Assembly (NCBI RefSeq): GCF_025766255.1
Contig: NW_026516742.1
Location: 124,001-188,000, forward strand
Direction of reading: 5' to 3'
Source: Zychaea mexicana
Taxonomy: Eukaryota > Mucoromycota > Mucoromycetes > Mucorales > Lichtheimiaceae
DNA length: 64,000 nt
Shown: positions 33,335 through 45,800 of the stretch, one piece after another
How positions within the stretch are numbered: the first letter of the stretch is position 1
How the letters are laid out: every line of letters starts with the position of its first letter
Notes under the pieces: generated by a model
What the model saw: only the letters and a program-made list of their open reading frames with translations
Databases searched by the model: none
Told to the model about the DNA's origin: nothing
Program-made: the position numbers and the translations under genes

Positions 33335-33786
33335 ATTGTTTGTTTTGTTATACATTGTGCTTCATTCGGGCATCCTTCCCGTAAACCTTCTTTTTCGCCC
33401 ATCGCTCCCCCCGCCTTCTCTCTCTCTCTCATTCCATCCGACGTGATGAGCAAGTGCCACACTATTTTGATTTAAAAAGGCCCTTTCCCTTTGCACAATT
33501 TGTACGTTTCTCTTTTCCATAAAACCCCTCCTACCCTTTTCTTTTCTCTTCTTTTCTTTAAACCCTTCCTCCTCTCCTCCTTTCGCTCAAGAAGCAGAAG
33601 ACTCTTGAATCATCCTACCTCTCTCTCTCTCTTTTATAATAGCCATCCTCCCCTTTTGTACTTTTACCTCTTCCTTGTCATCCGCTCATAAAATACCATC
33701 TGTCAATCCGCCAACAATAACAACCTCAACGACAATCTATTTAATTCTGTACTTTTAGTTTCCTTCTTCTTTTTCTTCATAATAAT
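33335..33786. promoter_or_regulatory. Pyrimidine-rich intergenic space before the Sel1-repeat gene
   Basis: About 450 bases, heavily C/T-rich on the + strand (CTCTCTCT tracts at 33417-33429 and 33620-33631). It holds the 3' end of the DUF4211 transcript and the promoter/leader of the next gene. Long CT tracts near start sites are common in fungal promoters. Confidence 0.4.
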
Positions 33787-36700
33787 ATGGGTAGCAATCA
33801 GAGCAAGCAAATCCACCATAAGCGGATCACAACGTCTACTACTGCTACTTCGCCATCTGCGGTCGCACCACATACCAACCACGGCAGACGCTCGCGATCT
33901 CCGCATCAGCTTCATGGACAGCAGGAACAGCCGACGCCGCAAGCAGTAGTAACTACAACAGCAGGAGAAACGCCTCATGCGACTGCTATTCGTGCCAATG
34001 GAAAGCAGCTACTGCCAACGACCGAGCCACCCAGTTCAGCCTTGTCAGGTTGTACAACCAGGCACGGGACGGCTGATCCGACGATGAGTTCAAATTATAA
34101 TGACACGACAACACCACGATCTCGACGCTCATCCTCTTCGGCCCGTCAAAAATACCATCCCTGCCACAACCATCATTACAGCAGCCAGCAGCACCAGCGC
34201 ACAATGGACAGTGGCTACTCTGGCAGCCGATGGTCCAGTACACTGTTCTCACATGCGCCACAGACGACTTCATCAAGCATCACCACCGTTTCTACGCTCA
34301 GCTGGATCTGCGTGCAGGAAGAAGAAGAACAGCAACTTCAACTGCAAGAGCAGCAGCAGCAGCAGCACTATCAGGACGCCAGGACAAACAATGCCATTGC
34401 GCTCATTACTTCTACTTCTCCCGGTAGCGCAACTGATCACCTGCTACTGCAACAGCAACTCCAATCGCCACCACCGTATTATTGTTATCCGCATCCCGAA
34501 GTTGACGAACATGACAATAGCAACAATCAGCGCAACAATGTCCATGATGAGATTGGCGTCTCGACCGAACGCGTATTACAAATGCTGGAACGATCGCCCC
34601 AGGACACGTACAGAATCCTGGATTATTCGTTCGCCAAGGCACGGTTATTGCAGGATTCGGATGACCAGGCCAAGGCATTTCACGCCGCGCTCAGGTGGAG
34701 CCAGCGAGAGCCCCTGGATGACGACGATAACAGCAACGATGTTGCGGCGGTATGGGTTGCCCGGTGCTACATGGACGGATTCGGCACAACCAAGAATCCC
34801 GTCGCTGGATTTGCTCAGCTCAAGATATTAGTCGATCGTGGCTGTTGGCAGGCATTTTATCCACTCGCCATGTGCTATCTTGAAGGCGTGCGGAATGCGC
34901 AAGGTCAAGTTGTTCAACCTGTCGACAAGGAAATCGCCTACCAATGGTTCTCAACCGTAGCCCAGCTGGATCTCAAGAACAAGGATCCTTCGTCCTCAGC
35001 ATTGCCGATCATTGCTCTTGCCCAGTTCCGTGTGGGCTCATTGTTGGTTGATGAAGATCCAAAGGCTGCTTTCCAATGGTTTTTAAAAAGCGCCACGCGT
35101 GGTAATATGTGAGTGTGCAACAATAACGTTTTTCAGGGAGATAAACAGCAGTGTAACAACCTTGCTCTGTGTAATGCTAGGCATGCACAGTATATAGTAG
35201 GCGTGCATTATGAGTTTGGCATCCAAGTGAACAAAGATCTCAGCAAGGCCAAGGAATACATGCTTGAAAGCGCCATGCAAGATTTCGCCCATGCACAGGC
35301 TGCGCTCGGTATCCTTTTGGTGAATGCACATGAATACGAAGAAGGCATTCTTTGGCTAGAGCGTGCTGCATCAACTGTATGCTTACACGAACTTTCTTTT
35401 TTTACAATTGGAGTGCAATCGAGCACAAGGAAAGGAAAAGGCCTATGTTATTAAAAAAATCTATGCTACGTACTACCCGGCATTACTGCTAAATATATAG
35501 GATAATCCTCGCGCGCTGTTTCGACTGGGTCTCATGTACGAAGAAGGCATTGGCGTGGAACAAAGCAACGAGACAGCCGCCTTTTATTTCAAAGCAGCTG
35601 CCAACCGTGACAATGCAGCCGCCCAGTTCCAGTTGGCAATCAAATACCATTTCGGCGGCCTTGGACTGCGACCGAATGCACAAGAAGCCGATCGGTATCT
35701 CCGCATGAGCGCAAAGGCAGGTTATTCCAGAGCACAGCGACATCTTGGATTAATGTACTTGGAACGAGGTCCGCACAACCAGCATAGACACAACAAGAAC
35801 AACAAGTTGGCAGTTGAATGGTTTTTCCGAGCAGCGGCACAAGGCGATGTGATGGCATATGTTTTAGTTGGCGAATGTTTTGAACATGGACGCGGTGTCG
35901 AAGCAAACCATGCTACTGCTCTAGAGTACTACACCAAAGCAGCATCCATCTCCAGTATACATCAAGGAAAAGCACAGTTAGCGACGGCAGAATTGATGCT
36001 CAAACACAGACAAACAGCTGATGCGTTTGGATGGTTCGTCCGTGCGTCAAAAAGCGCCGAGTGTATCCAAGAGCAACAGCAACAAGACACTGAGGTCCTG
36101 CGTTCATGTACCAAGTGTCGTGCCAAGCTGATGGTGGCGCGTTACTATTTACATGGATGGGGCAATGTACAACGCGACCAACAACGAGCGTACTTGATGC
36201 TTCACGAGCTCGCTGATGCCAACGATCGCGATTATTATGCGCATTACTGGTTGGCCACGTGTTACTTGGAGGGTATCCCCAATGTGTGTGAGGTTGATCA
36301 TGCCACTGCGTACAAGCACTACCGGATGGCTGCTGAAATGGGTTACGTCGAGGCAGAGTTCCAGGTACGACTAGAACTTGTTTTCATCAAATAGTGCTGT
36401 TAGCAAAAAAAAAGCTGCTAACCAAAGAATATGGCTGACATTTTATTTATTAATTTTTAGGTCGGTCTAATGCTATCGAACGGTACAGGCGTATCATGTG
36501 ACCGTTCCGAAGCTTTTGAATGGTACAGGAAGGCCGGCGACAAAGATTACCATCCCGCATTATACAATCTCGGACTATGGCATCTCAGCATCAAGGACAT
36601 GCCTAAAGCTGCAGAATATTTCGAAAAAGCAGCATATCTGGGCAATGCAGCCGCCATGGAAGGTTTAGCGTCGATTTACCTCAAAGAGTCATCTGCCCCT

Positions 36701-39700
36701 GTCTCGTCATTGGATCGCCATCGCATCCGGCTGCAGCAGCAGCGTCGTAAGCAGGCCATTCAGTGGTTCAAGAAGGCCGCGGAACTCGGCAACCGCACAG
36801 CACAACGCGAGCTCGGAAAGCTGCATGGCACAGGCCAAGGAATCGCACGCAATTACGAACGCGCATTTGGATTGTTTGGTCAGGCAGCTGCCCAGAACGA
36901 TCCCGAAGCAACATTATTGCTAGGAAGCTATTACGAACAAGGCCGGGCGGTAGAGAAGGATGCAGAGCACGCGCTTCGCTTATACTTGAAAGCAGGTCGA
37001 TTAGGTTCGCCAGTGTAAGTTTGCAAAGAGAAATGAGAAAGAAAGAGAGGAATATACTGGAACATCGTTGTTCTTAAGTTGTTATTTTTTAATAGAGCAC
37101 CATTTGCAGCAGGTCAGCTGTATCATTTGCTGAACCGGCATCAAGAGGCCTATGCTCAGTATCGTATTGCCGCACAAGATACTCGCTTGAACGGAGAAAT
37201 GGTTGGAAAGTCTGCTACATTAATGCTCGCTAGATACATTCTCAGCTATATTCCTGTCAATATGGAGAATGACGGCATGCTTGGAAACGTGACCAAAGAA
37301 CAAGCCTTTACCATGCTCGAGCGCCTTGCCACCGTCGAAGAGTTTGTCCCTGCATTCTACTGGTTGGGTAAGAGACTGATTATATATTTTCTCAGCATTT
37401 CGTGGTGATGTTGTCCTTCATGGTAGTGATAATGAAATACTAATCATACATTTTGATGTGAATGTCAACACTGTTGGTCATGTACATAATAATAATAACA
37501 ACAACAACAGGGGACTGCTTCCAGCATGGTCGCGGTACACCTATGGACCTAACACAAGCCTTAATGTGGTTCCAGCGCTCTGTGGATGAAGCTCAAGACG
37601 TGGATGCAATTGTGCAACTTGCAGGCATGTACGACCAAGGTACGGGCGTAGCGATCAATAAACGCCGAGCATTTGATCTATATAGACAAGCTGCGGAACA
37701 CAACCATGCAGAAGGCCAGTACCATCTCGGTAAGAGCTGCATTTATTTATAAATCCTTATGAGTAAAGACTATTTGTTTATCGACTATTTATTTATGTAC
37801 TAACAACATGATAAATCATCAACCCAAACAAAAACAACACTCTACAGGACTTGCGCATTGGCGTGGATTGCACGGCATGATTGTCAACCAAATTGAGGCA
37901 ACACGCTGGTTTACTCTTTCAGCTGCTCAAGGATTTGGCGAAAGTCACTGGGCCATGGGCCAAATGGCGTTTGAAATTGGCGACCATCACTTGGCACGCG
38001 AACATTGGGAACACGGACGGCGACTAGAACATCCGCTCTGTATCCGTTCTTTGGCACAGCTCTTATTGAATAACGAACAGCCATCGGCCGAACAGGCAAC
38101 TGAACTTCTTACCCAAGCTGTCATGTTGGGCGACTTGGATTCCCTGGTTGCTCTTGGCCGTGTGCACCATACCAAAGCAACGGTTGCCGGACAACAGTTT
38201 GCTTCCTTGATCGCTACCTCACCTCCCGCTTCAACAGCACAAAAAGATGCCGATAATAGTAATATGAGCAGTAGCAGCAATGGCAATGACAACAGCGACG
38301 ATAGCAACGACGACACATCAGCCATGTTGCTACAGCAACAGCAGGAAGCACTTGAATCTGCAACTCAGTGCTTTGAGCAGGCTGCAATGACAGGCCATGT
38401 GGAGGCTATGTTTCTTGCTGGCCAGATATGGCATGAGCAGAAGCAGTACGCAGCTGCGCACGAATATTATGACCGCGCTGCAAACCAAGGCCATTTGTTG
38501 TCACGCGTTATGCGCGCACGTTATAGGCTCGCGGGCGGTTTAGGAGGTGTAGAAGCTGATCCCAAAGCTGGTTATCAGGTAGTTACTCGCTGATAAAAGA
38601 ATTTGCCAACTGTTCAATCGTTGATTATAAAAGTGTACTTATCGTTGTCATTCTTTTATGGAAAAAGGAACTGATGGAGTGTGCACAAATGGACAATGGC
38701 GTCGATGCTTACCATTCAATCGGTCAATGTTACGAACTCGGTCTAGGTATCCAACAGGATTATCAAGAGGCATTTGAATGGTATGTCCGATCCGCAGAAG
38801 CCACTGGTGATGCAGAAGCTCTAGTATGTATCGGACGATTGTTCGCCAACCGATCAATTCAACACTCACAACAACACGCCGACATGGAAGCCATGCAATG
38901 GTTCAAGCTTGCCTGTGTATACGACAACCACTCAAAAGCACATTATCAGCTTGGCATGTATTATCTACAAGGCATCCGCAACGAATCCAGCAACGACAAC
39001 GAAGAATACTTACTCGCTCCTAGCCGATATGCTGCATTACAACATTTTGAACAAGCTGCACTGCAACAAGACCGGGACGCCATGTTCCAACTCGCGAACC
39101 TGTTCCTGGATCTTGACGCTTCTGATGCAGTCCAATGGATGGACCGCGCTGCCCAATTAGGGTCACCGGACGCTTTGCGGGAATTGGGCAAATTATACTA
39201 TGCCGGCCGGATCGTAGACCAAGACTTTGAACGCGCATTCGATCTGTTTTTGCGCGCAGCACAGTTAGACGATGCCGACGCTGCCATGCTAGTAGGCAAG
39301 TTTTACGAGCACGGTATTACGATGGCTGCGGATCTGGATCAAGCACGGTATTGGTACGAGCTGGCGATCCAAGCGGGTCACGGCTGGGCTGCGGAACTGG
39401 CATTGGCACTATTGCTACACCGTGCAGAGGACCAAGGCGAAGCCTATCTTTTGTTCCGTGCCGCAGCTGTCCATGCGTTTACTCCCGAGCAGCGTATGAC
39501 GCCGGATATCATGATTGCATTGTATCACCTTCACGGGTGGGGTAATGCGATTGTTCAAGAAGAACCGGCTGTGGCTACTCTGTTAGCCTATGCGCGCGCG
39601 GGCCATGCTCGTGTGTACTACCAAATCGCGCGTTGCTACGAAACTGGACTGGGCGTCCAGCGCGATCTGTCCGAGGCATTCCGCTGGTACAGCCAGCTCG

Positions 39701-39864
39701 AAGCATTTGCAAGCAACCACGAGGATACGGACGAAGAGCTAGATCAAGATGTCACGCATGCCTTGCTTCGACTTGCAGAATTTCATCGACATGGATGGAA
39801 AACAGTGAAAAACACCGAGAGAGCGGATCAACTTTTACAACTCGCTTCAGAACGAACATTATGA
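33787..39864 (+). CDS. Very long Sel1-repeat protein with predicted N-myristoylation
   Basis: Eight exons: 33787-35108, 35181-35376, 35501-36364, 36461-37014, 37096-37367, 37511-37729, 37848-38578, 38668-39864, totalling 5355 nt and 1784 residues. It starts MGSNQSKQ, matching the N-myristoyl transferase pattern (Gly2, Ser6). Residues 1 to about 250 are low complexity, with His, Ser/Thr and Gln runs. From about residue 270 to the end it is a long series of Sel1-like repeats (about 36 residues, A-x2-G....G-x2-Y-x-G-x-G-V-x2-D-x2-A-x2-W-x2-A-A), e.g. YEEGIGVEQSNETAAFYFKA and YEHGITMAADLDQARYWYEL. A Gln/Asp/Asn/Ser-rich insert lies near 38220-38340. Such solenoids are protein scaffolds; fungal relatives include Chs4/Skt5 and Hrd3, but those have landmarks not seen here. 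Expected at a membrane as an adaptor; partner unknown. Confidence 0.88.
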
Positions 39865-40593
39865 TCTCATTTATATATACTCTATACTCTATATATATAT
39901 GCCCCCACATCTTTTCTTTCCTATATGCTTATCCAATTTTCTTTTTATATATTTTCTTCCACAACCTATGAATATCTTTCCATCCATATATTCTCGCCCC
40001 ACACCACCGATTCCCCCCCCCTCTCTCTCTCTCTCGTATTTTTTATGTAAAAAACCACACTTTTTCCTTTCATGTTTTGCTTTCTACCTCTCTCCACTTT
40101 CTTTTGTTTGTATATAACGTTATCTATTATTTGCCTATATGAATATACAATTTCCCTTTCTCACGCAGACTTCGTATGCTTGTTTGTTGTATGCAAGTGT
40201 CAAATCGATCCTGCCAAGCATAATTCAGGGCAGGAAGAGTCGACCTTCAGACGACAACAGTCCTTATCATTAAGCCAAGTCATAAATTGTAATCACCAAG
40301 TCCGTATATCCAGAGCTCTTCTATCTTTAGAAGGACTGCAGGTAAAAATGTTTATTTTGAATAAAAAGATTTCAACGAAAAAGACTCTGACAAAGAACAA
40401 GACAAACGTATTTACATAAAGGAAAAAGATGAATCAAACAAGAATATCGATAAGAAAAAAGAGGAGGTGGCTGTTGTGTACGTATGAGGGATGCATGGCG
40501 CCTTTTGGATAGCGGGCTTGAAGATGTAGTAATGAGGATATGAGTTTTAGCATTGAAGGGTTGTACATGTGCGAGTAAAGGAAGAGGAAACGC
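39865..40593. other. Convergent 3' intergenic space
   Basis: Between the stops of the Sel1 gene (+) and the bZIP gene (-). AT- and CT-rich (poly-C/CT near 40013-40035). Several AATAAA-like signals on either strand. No gene supported. Confidence 0.5.
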
Positions 40594-42519
40594 TTAGTCT
40601 TTGCGGCCACCGAGCTTAATAGTTCTAAGCATGGGGAAACCAGTCCTCTTGCGAGAAGAGGAGCCAGTTGGAGATGAGGATGGTGACGGAAGACCCAAGA
40701 CAGCCCTCTGCTGTGTCATGTTAATCTTTGTGAGGCTGTTGTGCTTCAAAACAGAGGCAATCAAGGGCAATCGTTCAGGATGGTGCAAGACCGTGTTGCT
40801 AACGGACAGAAAAGCGGACAGTGTTGAGGCTTGACGCTGCAAGCTGTTCTTGCTGGTCTTCTTTTCGAACTTTTGAGCACAAGAATGATGAGAACGGTAG
40901 CAACCCAAGAACCGTTGATACACTTGTTCGTGTGATAAGCCGCACATGCGCCAGAACGTATAATGGATGTAGTGTTGTCGCATAAATGCCTCGACCTTAC
41001 CGCGCTCCTCTTCTTCAGTCAACTCTGCCCCTTCTTCTTGTCCGCCATCAATCTTGATGGTCTTGAGCGAAATCTTGTCGCTTTCACCTTCACTGTCGCT
41101 ACCACGGCGACGGTTGCCCGAGGCAGTGATCACAGCCGATGCTGAAGCTGCCGTGAACGCCTGCATCCATTCCTGCTGACCGAGCAGATCGAGCATCTTG
41201 TTGGCACCACCACCAACAGGAACCGGCAAGTCCAAGATGCTGTTGAAGTATGCGGCATAGTGAAGCGTGAATGTGTGGCGAACAATCATGGACATCAGCG
41301 CAGGCACAAACAACGGATAAACCTTAATCAACTCCGAAGGTTTCAGAACAATGTTGCCTTCACCGTCCCGCTCGTGGTCTTCTGGCACATCGCCACTGCC
41401 ATCTTCAATCAACTTCTTGTCTTGCAAGATCTGTGTAAAGTCAAAGTCTGGAATGGCAGCGTGAGCCAGATGGGTATTGCCACTGAAATCGAACAAGCTA
41501 AACTGTTCCAGGTCCAGGATGGGAAACACTTCGGGCGACGAGGTCGCATTGTCTGAGGTGCTGTTGTTCGATGATGAAGTGGTGCCCGGAGGTGTGGGGA
41601 TCATCGTGCGCCAGTATTGCAATTCTTGGAACAGTTCTTGATTGGCTTTCTCCAGTTTGCTATTGGTGGTTCGTAGCTCTAAAAGTTCCTTGTCTTGACG
41701 CTCAACCTGCGCCTCCAGTTGCTCAATGTATTCTAGTTATACCGAAAGAAGATGCGAGACATTAAGTCAGTCTCCGCTTTGCTGACAGTTTTCATTCGCT
41801 CGCATATGAAACAACTGCAAACCTTTTCGGCGAACACGGAAGTTGCGTGCAGAGATCTTGTTACGCATCTGTCGACGCTGCTTGGATGTGAGTTTCTTGA
41901 GCTGTGCTGCGTCTTCATCCGAGTCGTCATCGTCAGACGACGCTGACCGAGATTTCTTTTTCTTGTATGCGTTCTGTGGTGCTTCCGTAACAAAGATTGG
42001 CTCTCGCATGCGGTTGGCCTGCCTTCGTTGTGCGGCTGTGGTTCTGGATCCACTGCTGCCGCTGGAAGCGGAGCTTGGCGTCGATAATGCTGTTGGTACC
42101 ATTGAAATATGGTTTTCGTTGGCTTGGAAAACGGATATCGTCGAGTTTATTGGCATGGTTTGCTGATCCTTGTTGTTGCTCTCTATTGGAATCGGCACAG
42201 GTGGAGCTGCACTAAAGTGCCGTATTTCAAACGCGGACATTGGTGGTGTTGACATGGTCTGCGTGGTAGCGGTATTCTGTACTGTTCCGCCTGCTCTTGT
42301 GCCTGGTGCATTCTCGTTCAACAGGAACGCTTCGGCCTCCATCAGAAACCTGGCAATATCGTCATCAGAATGGCTGTTGCTGGCAGCAGTGGTTGGCAAC
42401 ATGATATTAGGGTCGTTGTTGGTTGCTCCCATACTGTTATTGTCATTACCACCATTCAACATTGCATTCTCATCGAGATTGGCTTGAATAGAAGCCTGAA
42501 AAATGTTTGAAAAATCCAT
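40594..42519 (-). CDS. bZIP transcription factor
   Basis: Two exons, 42519-41823 and 41732-40594, joined across a 90-nt intron (donor GTTTGC) that interrupts the bZIP domain. The protein is 611 residues. The N-terminal 190 residues are Asn/Ser/Thr-rich with an early acidic stretch. An acidic patch (SSDDDDSDEDAA) precedes the basic region KQRRQMRNKISARNFRVRRK, which has the N-x2-x-x-R spacing of DNA-contacting residues. A leucine zipper (YIEQLEAQVERQDKELLELR and on) follows. The C-terminal half has Leu/Phe-rich conserved-looking blocks and a C-rich segment (RMCGLSHEQVYQRFLGCYRS). Similar large bZIPs of Mucorales and other fungi are often described as Atf/Pap/Hapx-like, but I cannot assign a subfamily. 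Nuclear. Confidence 0.88.
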
Positions 42520-42883
42520 TTAATCTTGGTATGTGCTTTTGACGTGTGTATGAATGAAAAGAGATAGTCGTTAAGAGGAAAAAGAAGGAGGAGTATGAAG
42601 GGGAGGAAGGGAAGAGGAGGAGTTTCGGGTATGCATTTGCTCCGTCTACTTTAATGCTAGTCGGTAAGAGGCTGGCGAATATTCCAAATATGGTAACGGC
42701 TTGCGTATTGCTACGTTACGAATTAGGAAGCTGCATTCCTCACCCGATCGACCTTGGAGTATTGGCTTGCGATTACATAACAGCTCGGTGAGTAAAAACA
42801 AATAGAGACCCACTATAAAAGCGCATCCTTCTTTCCCGAATCCACCACTTGGAACCACTTGGTTCCACCTGATAAGAAGTAAC
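42520..42883. other. Spacer between the bZIP start and the RAD50 stop
   Basis: Both genes lie on the minus strand, so this 364-nt stretch holds the RAD50 3' end and the bZIP promoter. A purine-rich run (about 42570-42625) is the only visible feature. If the RAD50 terminal TGA is really a GTGAGT donor, an extra short exon could lie here. Confidence 0.35.
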
Positions 42884-45800
42884 TCACTTGTCATCTTTGT
42901 GAACATGGTTAAAGTACTCGGCAACATTGGAACGACGCAGCTGCTCGACAAACTCAGTATCGTGGGTGATGATGATGAGCTGGAAGTGTGTATGGCTTGC
43001 TCGCCGAGTCTCGACCAGTCTATCCGCAACGACAGCAGAATGAGATTTTTTTTGGTGGACAAATTAGGGTCGATGGTTTACGTGGGACACTACCCTTTTT
43101 TTTTGTCCACCCCAATATTCCTTGTATCTACTTGAGGCACACATCACTCTGTGACACTACCTTGATAAGTTGCTTGCCAAGCTTTCGATGTTTTCCCGGT
43201 CCAAGTTCGTCGTTGGTTCATCCAGAGTCAATATTCCGCAGTTGACACAGAATGCTTCCGCCAATGCCAGTCGTACAATGATCGATGTGAGCACCTTTTG
43301 TCCTGCACTGCACCGGCCACGCATATTGACTTCTTTTTCGTTTTTGATCATGACGACCTAATAACCCGTTTCTCGTTAGCACATATAACGATTGAGGACA
43401 TTCTCTCCTTACAACAGGGAAGCATACCCGGTAGTTATAGGATCGGTTGGCAGCTGAACCTTCATTATCCGAGCGAATCTCAATGTAGTCGATGTCTATT
43501 GTTGTTGTTGATTATGACACACAACAACCCGGGCGATAGATAAGTCAATTTAGGTGTTACTTGAAGCTGCCTATCAATCGCAAGCATTCACCCCATATGA
43601 AAAAATGCCTTCCATTACCTCCGCCTCGGTAGGTGCTTATCCACATTTCCCGAATCAGCTTGTTCAGGTCTTCCATTTTTATTGTATGATACCGCATGAT
43701 TGCCCTGTCGTACACACAGTCCATTTTTAGTATTTTGACGAAATACAAGAGTTACGCAATCCTTGCCGGAATAGCATCACTAGGCAGCACTTACTGTTCA
43801 AGCGCTTTTGTGTACTTTTCAAGATCGGTCAGAGCAAACTCGTTCATCTTTAAATTAAACATTTCCGCGTGGACAAGGTATCCACGTCATTCTATCCCGT
43901 TAGTTACTTATTCAAAGCTTTCTTTTATCACTTCCAATCACTTTTTCTCGGTCCCAATATAGGGAGATCTGTCAAACCTTGAGCTGCACAAATTGATCGT
44001 GGTACCGTGTTTCAACATCCTCATAGTCGACGTTCAAGTCGCTTTGATACCGCTCGACTTGAACCTCCATCTGTCGTATTTCACCGTGGATACCACCCCG
44101 CTGTAGGATAAGAACAAAGATAATGATATTTTTAACGGTGTTGTCAGCAAACTATAATGGTGGCACAGAAATACTTGGCTTGTACCTCGTCGATCAATTC
44201 CTCTTGTCTGGCCTTGTGAGTTTCCATCTGTCGCTCATATGAGGATTGTTCAAACCGTGATCGTTGTCCTCTTAAATCATTCAGCTTTTGCGTGCATTCT
44301 GCTAGCTGCTTTTTTAACGTTCGGTGGCGGATATGATCGCTAAGCTCTCTTTCAGTGCCTTTTCGATCCAATATCTGCTTTTCAATGATGCGCATCTTTT
44401 TATCAGTGTTGCTTCGTTTCCGTTGCAAGTCTTCGACCTTGAGTTCAAGCTGTCGCTTTTCCTCAAACAGACGATCGAGATTTTGTGATCCTGCACCCTT
44501 CGTATACCTAAAACAAATTACACACACATAATACATCTTTGGTGAGTTTTTCTGTTTTAATCAATAGTTAGAGAAAGACTCACTCTTCGATCTGTCGGTT
44601 TAAAGACTCCAATCGCTCTAAACTATGTCGCGCCTGATTAGCCGAAGCTTGTGCCTCATCCTGTTTAGAAGACCATGAGCTTTGTGCCCTCAAAAGTTGA
44701 GAAGATGCGCGCTCAATGTCTGCCTCAAGCGGTGCTACCCGGTTTTCAGCGTCCTACCAACATGCATCGTTAGAGATTTTCCACTTTCTTGTGCAACAAA
44801 ACGGATCATTTGCTGCGGGTGATCAGGACCTAGAAAGGAACGTTTTTTGTTCCTACCTGAAACTGCTTTGTATAGTCTTTAAGCTCTACTTGGACTTGAT
44901 CAATTTGACGTTCGATACGGTCGCGGGTTTCAAGTTTATGCGTGATGTCACGAACAACTTCACGAGCATCTCGTACAGCACTATCAGCGACTTGGACTTC
45001 ACGCATAGCAACCGCACGATCATCATGGAGACGCTTGATGTCACGGCGAACAGATTTACTGAACAAACATTGGTTAGGCATGTATCATATTTAGAAAAAC
45101 CAGCTCTCTCTCTTTCCAGCACATAATTAGATGGATTTTTACCTTTTGTCCGATAAATCTTCGAGTTCGCGTTGGCAATCGGTCACGGTACGAGTAGATC
45201 CCGTGCGCCCAAGCTCGCTTTCCAAACGAGCAACTTCTTGCTCTAATTGCTTGGCTTCGGTACTGTGACGTGAGATTTCTTCACCTCGCTTGCATAGCCA
45301 CTCCAGTCGTTGCTTTTCTTCTTCCATATCCATAATGTACATGTTTTCCTACATTCATAGTTTTGCAAGTCAGTGAGCGAATCCCGGACCTTTGACTAAA
45401 TAAAGAAGAGTGAATATTTACCGTATCGACCTGCGACACAAACTCGTCCCGTTGAGACGTATATTCGCCAACCGTCTTTTCCAATTCTGCAATTTCCTTT
45501 TCACGCAGTGTCTGAAGCTGGTTCCAGGTTTTTTCTAGACTCTTGAGCTTTTGCCGCCGACTCTCATTTGCATGAATGTTACGTCTAAAGCTCTCCTCTT
45601 TCTTCGGAATGGTTTTCACAGCTTCCTCAATCTAAGAACAGAACGTGTCAGCACAGAAAAACACTAAATAAGGTTTGCATAATTATGTGAGATCCTACCA
45701 AGTTGACAAACTTTTTGAAATCTTCTTCTTCGTCGGAGCCATAGCTTCTTTTGCATAATGCACAGCAGTGAAACTCTACCGACCGCTTCCGGAAACGAGA

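Noticed and set aside
34100..34831. 243-codon frame overlapping the Sel1 gene
   Set aside because: Off-frame shadow of the low-complexity N-terminus; the Sel1 frame continues through and carries the domain.
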